From NCBI RefSeq assembly GCF_014207375.1, contig NZ_JACHEE010000014.1:1-64000 (forward strand): DNA of 64,000 bases, given 5' to 3'. Each line of letters starts with the position of its first letter. Within the stretch, counting starts at the first letter, position 1. The notes under the pieces are model-generated. The model was not told the origin of the DNA. It searched no databases and saw only the letters and a program-made list of their open reading frames with translations. Position numbers and translations under genes: made by a program. Source of the stretch: Arthrobacter sp. AZCC_0090. Lineage in GTDB: Bacteria; Actinomycetota; Actinomycetes; Actinomycetales; Micrococcaceae. This document shows positions 1 to 8,848 of the stretch, piece by piece.

Positions 1-92
1 CCCTCGGCTGGAAAACCCCCGCCCAAGCCCTCCAAGGAATTCTGGAAGAATCAGCAGCATAAGGACGTGTTGCAACGACCACTTGAATCCGC
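1..92 (+). mobile_element. 3' end of an IS30-like insertion sequence
   Basis: The first bases hold the end of a transposase reading frame followed by a short AT-richer stretch, GTGTTGCAACGACCACTTG at 67-85, which resembles the terminal sequence of actinobacterial IS30-type elements. The rest lies left of the window, so the other terminal repeat and any target duplication cannot be checked. The right boundary near 92 is a guess based on where the local intergenic repeats begin. Confidence 0.55.
3..62 (+). CDS. IS30-family transposase, C-terminal fragment (partial)
   Basis: Reading from base 3, the frame encodes 19 residues beginning LGWKTPAQAL and stops with TAA at 60-62. The LGWKTPAEAL-type ending is characteristic of the C-terminus of IS30-family DDE transposases. 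Only the tail is visible, so whether the complete gene is intact or active is unknown. The family call rests on this short motif and the adjoining terminal-like sequence. Confidence 0.6.
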   Translation, partial: LGWKTPAQALQGILEESAA

Positions 93-311
93 CGGCGATC
101 CTCCTTCACTTATGCAGCATTTTCCCGAACGCTCCTTCACTTTTGCGGCAATATTCACAAACGCTCCTGCACCTCCTGCACCTATCGCCGACAAAGGTGA
201 GCGAGCGTCTGGGGGCCAACGCCCGACGGCGGGCTGCCGCACCGAAGTGCCGCAGCCCGCCGTCGTTCCAGGTTCCGTGCGCAGCGTGGTCAGGTCTTCT
301 ACCGAAGGCCC
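93..311. repeat. Intergenic dispersed-repeat cluster with GC-rich hairpin
   Basis: No gene is supported here. The stretch holds degenerate copies of the 17-bp unit found elsewhere in the window (128-144 on one strand, and AAAGGTGAGCGAGCGTC at 193-209 in the opposite orientation). These are followed by a strong hairpin whose 14-base arms lie at 224-237 and 252-265, with loop CGCACCGAAGTGCC. The same unit plus a closely related hairpin recurs at 9.9-10.2 kb. Confidence 0.75.
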
Positions 312-857
312 CTACTGGGCGATGATGTCTTGGAATGAGACCACGCGGGCAAAACCGTCGCCAAGGGCTGCGACGAAGGCGGCGTGAACCATCTCGCCCG
401 GGACCCTGACCCCGCCGAATTCAAGATCCGGGGCGGCGCATGCGTCATGGACCAGAGCAACATCGAACCCCTGTTCCGAGGCCGCCCGCACACTTGAATC
501 CACACACATGCTTGTCATCATCCCGGCCACAACCAACTCACTCGCGTCAAGCCTCGTGAGCACATCGCAAAGTTCAGTGCCATCAAAGGCATTTGGCGAA
601 GCCTTGACGATCACAACTTCCCCTGGGAGCGGCTTCACCGCTTCGTGGATCTTGACACCGGCGGTCCCCGGTCGCATGAAGCTAGCCTCCGGCTCGTCCC
701 ACACATGCTGAACATGCAGCACCGGCTCGCCACCACGGCGGAAGGCAGCAACAACAGACGCGGCAGCAGCAACCGCCGCATCTGAGCCGACAAGCGGGTA
801 TGCGCCCCCGGGAAAGTAGTCGTTTTGAATGTCGATGACGAGCAGTACGCGGCTCAC
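312..857 (-). CDS. Isochorismatase-family cysteine hydrolase
   Basis: A 181-residue protein of normal length for the isochorismatase-like (nicotinamidase/N-carbamoyl hydrolase) superfamily. The catalytic triad pattern is visible: Asp9 in IDIQNDY, Lys85 in VKASPNAF and Cys118 in SMCVDSS. Members hydrolyse C-N bonds in small amides or an enol ether; the substrate here cannot be read from sequence. It is the last gene of the minus-strand operon, 70 bp after the binding-protein gene. That context suggests it acts on an amide released from the compound imported by the Opp-like transporter (inference). Confidence 0.93.
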   Translation of the reverse strand: MSRVLLVIDIQNDYFPGGAYPLVGSDAAVAAAASVVAAFRRGGEPVLHVQHVWDEPEASFMRPGTAGVKIHEAVKPLPGEVVIVKASPNAFDGTELCDVLTRLDASELVVAGMMTSMCVDSSVRAASEQGFDVALVHDACAAPDLEFGGVRVPGEMVHAAFVAALGDGFARVVSFQDIIAQ

Positions 858-927
858 TCATTCCATCCTGTTTGGGGTTTGACTTGGCCCCCTCCGGGGG
901 TGACGAGCTCCAGCTTCGCGGTAGGTG

Positions 928-2577
928 CTACTGGGTTCCGCCGAGATGCGCGGCCCAGGGGTAGTAGACGTAGGAGAACGCCGCCGGCGCACCGGTGATC
1001 TTCTTGTTCATCCACACCGTGTTGTCGAGCTTGACGCCCGGGACCATCGGGAGCAGCTCGTTGTGGAGCTTCGTCTCGATGTCGGCCACGAGCTGCGCGC
1101 GCTTGTCAGGGTCAGCGGTTGCGACGGCCTCGGTGTACTGCTTGTCGACGCCGTCGTAGTTGTACTGGTTGAACAGGCCGCCCGAGACCGCTGTGGTCAC
1201 GAGCCAATCGAGGGGGTTCGGGATGTTCGGCCAGAACTGCGTGTAGAGGATGTCGACTCCGGCGCGGGTCGCGGGATCGTACAGGTAGTTGGTGTAGCCG
1301 GTCTGCGGGACGACCTTGAGCTCGAAGTTGAGGCCGATGCGGCCTGCCGCGTCCTTGATTGCGATGCCCAGTTGTTGTGTCTCCGCGGCATCCGGGACGA
1401 CCATGACGATCTTCTTGGCCTTCACGTCTGCCGGGAGTCCGTCGACGATCTTCTTCGCGTCGTCATACTGGACAGACGCCGGGTCCGGAAGGGACTTTTC
1501 GAGCGCATCCATCGGCGTCTTGGCGAAGCCGAACACGGTCGACGGCGTCTGGAGCTTGATCGGGGCACCTGTCCCGCCGAAGGTCTGCTTCGCGATGCCG
1601 GCCCAGTCGATCGCCTCCTGGAGCGCCTTGCGCACCTGCGCGTTGCTGCCCGCACCCTGCGGATTGGCCCACACCATCGTGGTGTTGAACGGGGCGGGAC
1701 CCTCCGTGAACGTCCCAACGGGGGTGTTCTTGAGCTGGGCGATGCTCGCAGTCGGAACGTTGAACGTGCCATCGATCTGACCCGCGAGGAGGCCCGACGT
1801 GATGGCCGCGCCGTCGGTCACGAACGTGAAGTCGATCTTCTTCGCCTTGGGCGTGAGGTCCGCGTTCCAATAGGAGTCATTGCGGGATACCGAGATCGAC
1901 TGGCCTTGCGTCCACTTGTCGAACTTGAACGGGCCCGTGCACATGAGGCCGGTCGACGGCGAGCCGAAGTCCGCCGAGTGGGCCTCGAAGAACTTCTTCT
2001 CGACGACGACGCCAGCGTAACTCGCGAACTCGTCGTTGATGAGGTAATCGGGCGACTTGAGCGTCACGGTGACCTGGTTCGGTCCCGTCACGGCGATTTT
2101 GTCGACGTTGCCGAAGAGGTAGTTGTAGAGGCTCGTCTTGTCGGTGAGGTTGTGCTGGAGGCTGAATGCGACGTCGTCCGCCGTCATCGGTGTGCCGTCC
2201 CAGAATTTGACGTCACTGCGGAGGTCGTAGACCCAGTGCAGCGGGTCAGGGTTCGAGAATTTGCTGGCGAGATTGGGTTTGATCTGGGAGTCCGGGGTCT
2301 GCAGGAGGAGGTTCTCGCACATGTTGGAGTTGATCATGTTCGGTGTGTAGTCGGCGGACTTGTACGGGTCGATCGTCTGGGGCTCGCCTTCGAAGACGTT
2401 CCACGTGATCTTCTCGACTTCGGACTTGGCCGAGGCTGTCATGATGGTCGAGCCGGAGGCGCTTGTGTTGTCCTTGGCCTTCGCGGGACCTCCGCCCGAG
2501 CACCCTCCGACGAGGGCGGTGACGAGCAAGCCCGCAGCGGCGACGGCCACGCGGGACCGGACACGGTTCTGGTTCAT
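928..2577 (-). CDS. ABC transporter substrate-binding lipoprotein (SBP_bac_5 family)
   Basis: A 549-residue extracellular solute-binding protein of the oligopeptide/nickel class (family 5). It starts with a lipoprotein signal: Arg-containing n-region, hydrophobic core and lipobox LVGGC with Cys26 as the acylation site. The body carries family-5 features such as KFWDGTPMTADDV and a C-terminal NPLDWL segment. It follows the oppF-like gene by 69 bp on the same strand, so it probably supplies the receptor for that transporter. The ligand may be a peptide, amide or opine-like molecule; family 5 is too broad to decide. Confidence 0.95.
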   Translation of the reverse strand: MNQNRVRSRVAVAAAGLLVTALVGGCSGGGPAKAKDNTSASGSTIMTASAKSEVEKITWNVFEGEPQTIDPYKSADYTPNMINSNMCENLLLQTPDSQIKPNLASKFSNPDPLHWVYDLRSDVKFWDGTPMTADDVAFSLQHNLTDKTSLYNYLFGNVDKIAVTGPNQVTVTLKSPDYLINDEFASYAGVVVEKKFFEAHSADFGSPSTGLMCTGPFKFDKWTQGQSISVSRNDSYWNADLTPKAKKIDFTFVTDGAAITSGLLAGQIDGTFNVPTASIAQLKNTPVGTFTEGPAPFNTTMVWANPQGAGSNAQVRKALQEAIDWAGIAKQTFGGTGAPIKLQTPSTVFGFAKTPMDALEKSLPDPASVQYDDAKKIVDGLPADVKAKKIVMVVPDAAETQQLGIAIKDAAGRIGLNFELKVVPQTGYTNYLYDPATRAGVDILYTQFWPNIPNPLDWLVTTAVSGGLFNQYNYDGVDKQYTEAVATADPDKRAQLVADIETKLHNELLPMVPGVKLDNTVWMNKKITGAPAAFSYVYYPWAAHLGGTQ

Positions 2578-2646
2578 GATGTGTTCTTCCTGATGGGGGG
2601 CGAAAGTCAGACAGGGTGGATCAGGTGTTGGGGTGGGCCGGATTGC

Positions 2647-3495
2647 TCATTTGACGGTTCCGGGCTGCCATCCCGCGTGGGGGACGCTGTCCCGCAGGAG
2701 CCTCGTGTAGGGGTCCTGGGGGCTGTCGAGCACGTTGGCGGTCTGCCCCTGCTCGACGACTTGGCCGTGCCGCATGACGATGGCCGTGTCGGTGATCTGC
2801 CGGATCACGGCAAGATCGTGGCTAATGAACACGTAGCTGACTCCACGCTGTTCGCGGATGTCGGCCAGCAGATTGAGGATCTGGGCCTGGATCGACACAT
2901 CGAGGGCCGAAACGGCCTCGTCGAGGATGAGGATTTTCGGCTCCGCCGCTAGCGCTCTCGCGATCGCGACGCGCTGGCGCTGGCCGCCCGAAAGCTCGCG
3001 CGGGAGGGCCCGGAGCTGGCGCTCCTGAAGGCCTACGAGTTCGCCGAGCTCGCGCACCCGCCCATTGAGGGCCGAGCCGGAGAGCCCGAAGTGAAGCCGC
3101 ACGACCTCGCCGAGGCAGTCCCCGACCTTCTGGCGCCGGTCGAGGGATGTGTATGGATCCTGGAAGACGATCTGGATGAGCCGTCCGCGGGCACGCAGGT
3201 CCTTGATCCGGCGCGCGGGCCGGGTAAGGTCGGAACCGTCCACGAGGATCCGGCCCGCGGTGGGTTGTTCGAGGCCGATGAGCATGCGCGCGGTGGTGGT
3301 CTTGCCGGAGCCGGACTCGCCCACGATTCCGAGCGAACCGCCCTCGTGGAGCTCGAAGGATATCCCGTCGACGGCCACGGCTTCCTTGCGACCGCGTCCG
3401 AACGTCTTCCGTAGTCCATCAACCGCAAGGATGGGTTCCGTGCGCCCTGCGCCGGATGCCGCCGTCGTCGGTTCCGTTCCGGGTGCCGCGATCAT
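2647..3495 (-). CDS. Oligopeptide-type ABC transporter ATP-binding protein (OppF-like)
   Basis: This 282-residue nucleotide-binding subunit has Walker A GESGSGKT at about residues 59-66, the ABC signature LSGGQRQRV and Walker B ILDEAVSALD. It pairs with the preceding OppD-like ATPase in a heterodimeric motor on the cytoplasmic face. The start overlaps the end of the OppD-like gene by 4 bp (ATGA), indicating translational coupling. In Walker B the usual DEPTSALD is DEAVSALD, a common OppF-type variant that keeps the catalytic Glu. Confidence 0.95.
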   Translation of the reverse strand: MIAAPGTEPTTAASGAGRTEPILAVDGLRKTFGRGRKEAVAVDGISFELHEGGSLGIVGESGSGKTTTARMLIGLEQPTAGRILVDGSDLTRPARRIKDLRARGRLIQIVFQDPYTSLDRRQKVGDCLGEVVRLHFGLSGSALNGRVRELGELVGLQERQLRALPRELSGGQRQRVAIARALAAEPKILILDEAVSALDVSIQAQILNLLADIREQRGVSYVFISHDLAVIRQITDTAIVMRHGQVVEQGQTANVLDSPQDPYTRLLRDSVPHAGWQPGTVK

Positions 3496-4553
3496 CGCGC
3501 CACCTCCTCTTCAAGTCCGGCACTGTCCCCAACGCCGGCACCGTCTCCAAGTCCCCCGCTGTGTTCCGCAGTCGCGAGGAGATGCCCGCGAAGCTCCGCC
3601 GCACGGCGGCAGCGGCTGTATGCAGCATCGCCCATGCTTTCGAGCGGCGGGAGCGCAGCGCGGCACGCGTCCTCCGCGAAACGGCAGCGTGGGGCGAAGG
3701 CGCACCCGTCTGGCGCTTCGAAGGCCGACGTCGGGTGGCCGGGGATCGCGGGCAGGCGCGGCACGCGTCGGTCGATCTCCGGGCGCGCCTGCATGAGCGC
3801 GGCACTGTAAGGGTGCAGCGGATCCGTGTGGAGCCGAGAGGAGTCCTGGTGTTCGACCATCGCACCCGCGTACATGACCACCGTGCGGTCGCACACCGCG
3901 GCCGCGAGCTCGAGGTCGTGCGTGATGAAGAGCATTGCCATGCCGTACTCGCGCTGGAGGCGCGCGAGGATCGCCATGACTTCGCTCTGGGTGGTCACGT
4001 CGAGCGCGGTCGTCGGCTCGTCAGCGAGGATGAGGCGCGGCTTCACCGCGAGGCTCGCCGCGATCATGACGCGCTGGAGCAAACCGCCGGAGAGCTCGTG
4101 CGGGAACTGCTTGAGGCGCCGCTCGCCGTCGTGGATTCCCACCTCGGCGAGGAGTTCGACGGCGCGGCGTTCCGCTTCGCGTGGCGGGACCTTGCCGTTG
4201 ATGCGCATGGCCTCGGTGAGGAAGTCGCCGATCTTTCGCACGGGGTTCGTATGCGCCCGGGGGTCTTGGAAGATCATCGACACGTCGCGCGAGCGGAACT
4301 TGCGGAGCGCGTCTCCGCGCAGGTCGAGGACGGACGCGCCGTCGAACCTGATGGACCCGGTGGTGCGGGCGCCGGGCGGGAGGAGGCGCGCGATACTGCG
4401 CACCGTCATCGACTTCCCCGAGCCGGATTCGCCCACGAGCCCGAGCGTCTGCCCGGCCTCCAAGCTGAACGAGACATCCTGGAGGACCGTGCGGAACTCC
4501 CCTGCGACGGGGAGCTGGACGCTCAGCCCGTCGACTTCGAGCAGGGCGCTCAT
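3492..4553 (-). CDS. Oligopeptide-type ABC transporter ATP-binding protein (OppD-like)
   Basis: A 353-residue ATPase with Walker A GESGSGKS at residues 41-48, signature LSGG at 154-157 and Walker B LILADEP at 174-180. The C-terminal oligopeptide/dipeptide (oligo_HPY) extension contains a cysteine cluster of the type CAFAPRC..AEDAC, typical of OppD/DppD proteins. It overlaps both neighbours by 4 bp, so all the transporter genes are tightly coupled. It powers import of the ligand bound by the family-5 binding protein. Confidence 0.95.
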   Translation of the reverse strand: MSALLEVDGLSVQLPVAGEFRTVLQDVSFSLEAGQTLGLVGESGSGKSMTVRSIARLLPPGARTTGSIRFDGASVLDLRGDALRKFRSRDVSMIFQDPRAHTNPVRKIGDFLTEAMRINGKVPPREAERRAVELLAEVGIHDGERRLKQFPHELSGGLLQRVMIAASLAVKPRLILADEPTTALDVTTQSEVMAILARLQREYGMAMLFITHDLELAAAVCDRTVVMYAGAMVEHQDSSRLHTDPLHPYSAALMQARPEIDRRVPRLPAIPGHPTSAFEAPDGCAFAPRCRFAEDACRAALPPLESMGDAAYSRCRRAAELRGHLLATAEHSGGLGDGAGVGDSAGLEEEVAR

Positions 4554-5416
4554 GAGCGGTTCTCCGATCGCTTGACGAGTTCGTCGCCGAGGCTGTTCGC
4601 GGCGGCGACGGTGATGACGATAAGCAGACTGGCCCAGAGGGCTTCCTGCGGCTCTAGCTGCAGGATGCCGGCCATGCCGCTTCCGATCATGGCGCCCCAG
4701 TCCGCGGTGGGCGCCTGGACGCCGAGGCCGATGAAGGACAGGGCCGCGAGGTCAATGAGCGCGAAGCCGAACGAGAGGGTGGCGTTCGCGCTGATGAGTC
4801 CGGCGATGTTCGGCAGGATGTGGCGCAGGCTGATCGATGTGCCCCGAAGGCCCTGGACGCGGAGTGCCGCAACATACGGAAGCGAGCGCTCTCGCAAGGC
4901 CGCGCCCCGCACGATGCGCGCAATGTAGGGCGTGTAGGAGATCGAGAGAGCGATGACCGCGGCCTGGAGGCCCGTGCCGAAGATCGACGTCGCGAGGATG
5001 GCGAGGAGGAGTCCCGGGAACGCGAACACGGCGTCGATCACGCGGGCAATGGCGCTGTCGAACCAGCCCCCGATCCACACGGCGGACAGCGCGAGCGCCG
5101 TCCCGAGGACGGTCGAGGCGACGACAACGAGGAGCGGGCCTACGAGTGAGGTGCTCGCACCTGAGAGAAGGCGCGAGAAGAGGTCGCGTCCGCTCGCGTC
5201 CTGGCCGAGGAGGTGTTCGGGGCTCGGGCCCGAGTAGGCCCCCGAGAGGTCGACGGCGTTGGGGTCGACCGTGACGAGGAGCGGCCCAAAGATCGCGAGG
5301 AGCGCGACGACGGCGAGCACGGCCGCGGCGCACCACCCCAGAATGCTCAGGTGGCGTCCGAGGGGACGCTTTCGGGTGCGCCGGCGTGCCTCGGCGATGG
5401 CAGCAAGGGCGGTCAT
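4550..5416 (-). CDS. Oligopeptide-type ABC transporter permease (OppC-like)
   Basis: A 288-residue inner-membrane permease of the DppC/OppC type. The start at 5416 (MTALAAIAEARRR) is chosen because it overlaps the OppB-like stop by 4 bp; the frame stays open upstream but that part is antisense-like and out of register with the family. It has a cytoplasmic basic N-tail, a first membrane helix, then the conserved LLGQDASGRDLFSR motif and the C-terminal transport domain. It forms the pore with the OppB-like subunit. Confidence 0.94.
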   Translation of the reverse strand: MTALAAIAEARRRTRKRPLGRHLSILGWCAAAVLAVVALLAIFGPLLVTVDPNAVDLSGAYSGPSPEHLLGQDASGRDLFSRLLSGASTSLVGPLLVVVASTVLGTALALSAVWIGGWFDSAIARVIDAVFAFPGLLLAILATSIFGTGLQAAVIALSISYTPYIARIVRGAALRERSLPYVAALRVQGLRGTSISLRHILPNIAGLISANATLSFGFALIDLAALSFIGLGVQAPTADWGAMIGSGMAGILQLEPQEALWASLLIVITVAAANSLGDELVKRSENRS

Positions 5417-6393
5417 GGCTTTCCTCCTCCGACCGAGACGCGCGGGTCGAGGATCGAATACGCGAGGTCGATGACAGTGTTCAAGATGATGAAGGCGGCG
5501 ACATAGACGAGGCAGATGGCCTGCACCACGGGGAAGTCCTTCTGCTGGACGGAACTCACCAGGAGGCTTCCAACCCCATTGAGCTGGAAGACCTGCTCTA
5601 CGACGACCGTGCCCGAGATCATGCCCGCGAGCGTGAGGCCAAGGACTGTGAGCACCGGAAGCGATGCGTTGCGCAACACATGGCGGCGGACGACGACGCC
5701 GTACGGGAAGCCGCGACCGATCGCGGTCTGAACGTGGTCGGCGGAGATCTCTTGGCGGATGGCCGCCTGCGAGAGCCGTGCGACGAAGGCGATCGAGGCG
5801 AGCGAGAGGGCGAAAGCCGGCAGGACGAGGTGATACACCATGTCGATGGGATCTGTCCCCACACCGAAGACCGGGAACCATCCGAGCTCGACGGCGAGGA
5901 CGAGCGTGAGCACCACTGCGGCGACGAACGTCGGCACGGCCATCGCCGCCGTCGACATCCCCATGAGGGCGTTCGACGCGAAACCTGGCTTGAGGCCCGA
6001 GAAGATGCCGATCGCAAGGCCGACGAAAGCAACGAGGAGCGCGCTGAGGGCAACAAGCGCGACCGTCGTGCCGATCCGTTGCGCGAGAAGCGAGCTCACC
6101 GCGTCCTTGTAGAGGATCGAGCGGCCGAAGTCGCCTTGGAGGATCCCGCCGAGCCAGCGGACGTACTGCATCGCGAACGGCTCGTCGAAGTGGTACTGCT
6201 GGTTGATCTGTGCAATGGCATCAGGCGTCATCGAACGGCCGTGGGTGAGGAACGTCATCGGCGAACCCGGCGCGAGATACAGGGCGCCGAAGACGACGAA
6301 ACTTGACGCGAGAAGCGTCGCGAGCAGCCCGCCGATGCGGCCGCCAAGGAAGCGGATCGTGTGCCAAGCGGCGCGTGCTGCCGGCGAGTTCAT
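5413..6393 (-). CDS. Oligopeptide-type ABC transporter permease (OppB-like)
   Basis: A 326-residue permease of the DppB/OppB type. I place the start at 6393 (MNSPAARAAWH), where ATGA overlaps the stop of the amidohydrolase gene; a longer open frame upstream is a shadow of that gene. The N-terminal helix, the loop with LAPGSPMTFL, and the C-terminal segment around VEQVFQLNGVG and the ILDPRV ending are typical of the family. It lies second in the operon. Confidence 0.94.
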   Translation of the reverse strand: MNSPAARAAWHTIRFLGGRIGGLLATLLASSFVVFGALYLAPGSPMTFLTHGRSMTPDAIAQINQQYHFDEPFAMQYVRWLGGILQGDFGRSILYKDAVSSLLAQRIGTTVALVALSALLVAFVGLAIGIFSGLKPGFASNALMGMSTAAMAVPTFVAAVVLTLVLAVELGWFPVFGVGTDPIDMVYHLVLPAFALSLASIAFVARLSQAAIRQEISADHVQTAIGRGFPYGVVVRRHVLRNASLPVLTVLGLTLAGMISGTVVVEQVFQLNGVGSLLVSSVQQKDFPVVQAICLVYVAAFIILNTVIDLAYSILDPRVSVGGGKP

Positions 6394-8018
6394 CGGGCCA
6401 CCGCCGCTACCACAGCGTGGACGTCGCGCCCGCCGACCACGGTCCGTACGATCGAGGCCTCGAGGAGTTCCTCGACGGGCCCCTCGAAGACGTTGCGGTC
6501 GACGACGACGAAGTCCGCGAGGAGGCCCCCGGCGAGTCGGCCGATCCTGTCCTCGGCCCGGCACGACCACGCGGCGTCGCGCGTCGCATGGGTGACGGCC
6601 TCGTGGAGCGGGAGCGCGTAGCCCTCGATGTTCGCCGGGAGCGAGAGATCGAACGCGGAGCGACGCGTGGCGGCGACGAACATGTTGGGCAACGGCGCGT
6701 AGGGCGAAGTGGGCGAATCCGTGCCGAAGGCGAGGGTCGCGCCCGCGTCCGTCACCTCGGGCCAGGGGAAGCCACGCTCGATCCGCTCGTCGCCGAGTTT
6801 GGCGCGCCAATTCGCCTGGATGGCCGGATCAGCATGGACGGGCTGCATGCTCGCGGTGATCCCGAGGGCCGCGAGGCGCGCGATGTCGGCCTGCTCAACG
6901 ACCTCGAGGTGCTCGATCCGGTGGCGGCGCGGTGCCGGGCCGTTGGCTGCAACGGCCCGCTCGACGGCGGAGATCGCGATGCGCACGGCTTCGTCGCCTA
7001 TCGCGTGCATCGCCACTTGGAGGCCTGCGGCGTCGGCCGCCGTCACTACCAGCGCCAGGGATTCCACGTCCCAGATCGGGTCCGCGAGCGAACCGTCGGC
7101 GTACGGGCGGCCGAGCGACGCCGTGCAGCCGTCCACCGTGCCGTCCACCATGACCTTGATCCCGACGACGCGCAACCACGGCGAATCGTGCCGGGCGGCA
7201 AGCTCGACGGCGTGCGCGACCTGGGCGAGATCCTCGGCGGGGTCTTCAGAGCGGTAGACACGGTAATGGGCGGAGATGCGCGCCGTGAGCCTCCCGGCTT
7301 CCTCGGCGCGGACCATGGCGGCCAGGTCGCCGTCGTCGAGGCCCATGTCGGTCGCCGCTGTGACGCCGGTAGCGCGGTAGCCCGCGAGGGCCGCCTCGAG
7401 ATGGCGGTCACGGTCGGCGTCGCTCGCGTTGCCGTCGAGGTGGGGCCACACGAGCTGTTGCATCGCGGTCTCGTCGATGTAGCCCGACGGATCGCCTGCC
7501 TCGTCGTGCGCGATCGCGCCGCCCGCAGGTGCCACGGTATTGCGGTCGATGCCGAGCTCGGTGAGGGCCGCGGTGTTGAGCCAGATCGAGTGGTAGTCGT
7601 AGGTCTGCACGTAGACCGGGCGGCCAGGGACCACCGCATCGAGCATCTGGCGGGTGGGGCGCCCGCCCGGGACCGTGCCCGGGAGCCAGCCTTGGGCACG
7701 GACGCGCGGGGCGTCGGGGTTCTCGGCGGCCCAGCGAGCGACGCGGCGCTGGATCTCGCCGAGGTCACGCGCGCCCCACAGATCGGCCTGGCCTGCGGCC
7801 TCCCCTGTCCCGACGATGTGGGCGTGGCCGTCGACGAAGCCGGGGAGGACGAGGGCGCCGCCGAGGTCCTCCTCCTCCGCGTCGGCGCCCGCGATGCGCC
7901 GCGCGGTCTCCTCGTTCCCGACGTAGGCGATCTTGTTGCCGTCGACCACGAGGGCTTCCGCCCAAGGAGGTTGATCTGCGGTGAAGAACCGCGCTTTGAC
8001 ATATAACTTTGGAGCCAC
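6390..8018 (-). CDS. YtcJ-type metal-dependent amidohydrolase
   Basis: A member of the amidohydrolase_3 (YtcJ-like) family, about 542 residues from a GTG start at 8018 (VAPKLYVKAR); the frame is open to 8138, but the extra 40 residues are not family-like and would cover an operator-like inverted repeat. A purine-rich stretch precedes the GTG. Metal-ligand motifs are visible: VDGHAHIVG near the N-terminus, and later MHAIGDEAV and HRIEHLEV. The family hydrolyses C-N bonds of amides, N-acyl or formamide compounds in the cytoplasm. It is first in the opp operon; substrate unknown. Confidence 0.92.
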   Translation of the reverse strand: MAPKLYVKARFFTADQPPWAEALVVDGNKIAYVGNEETARRIAGADAEEEDLGGALVLPGFVDGHAHIVGTGEAAGQADLWGARDLGEIQRRVARWAAENPDAPRVRAQGWLPGTVPGGRPTRQMLDAVVPGRPVYVQTYDYHSIWLNTAALTELGIDRNTVAPAGGAIAHDEAGDPSGYIDETAMQQLVWPHLDGNASDADRDRHLEAALAGYRATGVTAATDMGLDDGDLAAMVRAEEAGRLTARISAHYRVYRSEDPAEDLAQVAHAVELAARHDSPWLRVVGIKVMVDGTVDGCTASLGRPYADGSLADPIWDVESLALVVTAADAAGLQVAMHAIGDEAVRIAISAVERAVAANGPAPRRHRIEHLEVVEQADIARLAALGITASMQPVHADPAIQANWRAKLGDERIERGFPWPEVTDAGATLAFGTDSPTSPYAPLPNMFVAATRRSAFDLSLPANIEGYALPLHEAVTHATRDAAWSCRAEDRIGRLAGGLLADFVVVDRNVFEGPVEELLEASIVRTVVGGRDVHAVVAAVAR

Positions 8019-8088
8019 TGCGGGGGCCTGCCTTGCCTTCGAGTCAGCTGGAGCGCTGGGGGGAGGGGGAAATCGCCATTCAGGGGAG

Positions 8089-8111
8089 ATAAATGAATGG
8101 CGTTCGTTTAT
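8089..8111. promoter_or_regulatory. Operator-like inverted repeat before the amidohydrolase-opp operon
   Basis: The left arm ATAAATGAA (8089-8097) faces the right arm TTCGTTTAT (8103-8111), matching at eight of nine positions around a TGGCG centre. It lies 70 bp upstream of the proposed GTG start, in the right place for a promoter-proximal repressor site. A very similar site precedes the APC permease gene at 10261, which suggests one regulator binds both, most simply the TetR protein at 11762 (inference). Confidence 0.65.
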
Positions 8112-8185
8112 TAGAACAGTGATGCGGATCACGGTCAAGAGTTTTCGACTTCGTGACCGCGCGGGGCACGCAGGTCGCCTTGGTC

Positions 8186-8641
8186 TTAGGCGACGAGTGT
8201 CCGCCAGACGCCATTGCGAGCCTCAATCGGGCTGCCTGCCGCAAGACGCGCGGTGCGCGAAGCTGGCTCGAGCTGCACGGTAGCGAGTGTGGCCACCCGT
8301 TCACCGAACGGCAGGGACAAGTCAGGTCGGTGGCATAGAAGTGGCTGCCCAGGATCCGAGTAGAGGAAGGCGAGAAGGTCGTCACTCGTGCGTGGTGCTG
8401 GGTACTCTTTGAGACGGCTCCGGATGAGGTCGTAGCGTTCACCGGAGTCGGGTTGGGTGTATTCGGTCTTCTCGTCGGCCTGCGCTTCAGGACTCAGGAA
8501 ATGGTTGGTTCGGACCACCGTGCCGTTGACGGGCTCGATCACGAACACCCCTACCGGCGTAATGTCTGCGGTGACCGCGGTTCGCGAGTCGAAGAGGGTG
8601 AAGGAGCCGGATGACGTGTAGGCGGTCGGTAATGCTCTGCA
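8186..8641 (-). pseudogene. Degraded C45-family acyltransferase/peptidase, C-terminal part only
   Basis: The translated segment from about 8641 down to the stop at 8186 contains FTLFDSRTAVTADITP, IEPVNGTVVRTNHFL, DSGERYDLIRSRL and a final LCHRP region. This pattern matches the C-terminal half of C45 (isopenicillin-N acyltransferase-like, Ntn-hydrolase) proteins. The N-terminal half with the nucleophilic Cys is missing: upstream sequence in this frame is unrelated promoter DNA of lacI. The remnant lies between two amide-hydrolase-type clusters, so the locus may once have had an additional amidase. Family assignment from memory of motifs. Confidence 0.6.
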
Positions 8642-8766
8642 AGGTAATCCTTCGCTTGGGTGTGGGATCAACAAAAAGTGAGGGAGCGTCCGGTGATGAG
8701 CGCCCGTACTTCGCTTGGTAGGGGGCCGCCCCAATCGGCTGCTGATTGCTGTAGTGACGCTAATCA

Positions 8767-8817
8767 CCCAAAACGTTTTGGGCAAGACTTTCGAGAAAAT
8801 TACCAAAACGATTTCGG
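8767..8817. promoter_or_regulatory. LacI-type operators upstream of lacI-family gene
   Basis: CCCAAAACGTTTTGGG at 8767-8782 is a perfect 16-bp palindrome with the central CG typical of LacI-family operators. A second, imperfect site CCAAAACGATTTCGG lies at 8803-8817. Centre-to-centre spacing is about 35 bp. Both lie in the gap between the C45 remnant and the LacI gene, so autoregulation and control of the lost gene are likely. Confidence 0.8.
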
Positions 8818-8848
8818 CGAGGCTTCCGGAGGGCATACCCTTGCAGCC

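Noticed and set aside
925..2952. A 675-codon open frame on the plus strand
   Set aside because: It is antisense to the binding-protein and OppF-like genes; its Arg/Val/Asp-rich composition is typical of shadow frames in high-GC DNA.
3456..4928. A 490-codon plus-strand frame
   Set aside because: Antisense to the OppD/OppC-like genes, with no recognisable domain.
6303..8006. A 567-codon plus-strand frame
   Set aside because: Antisense to the amidohydrolase gene; composition of a shadow frame.
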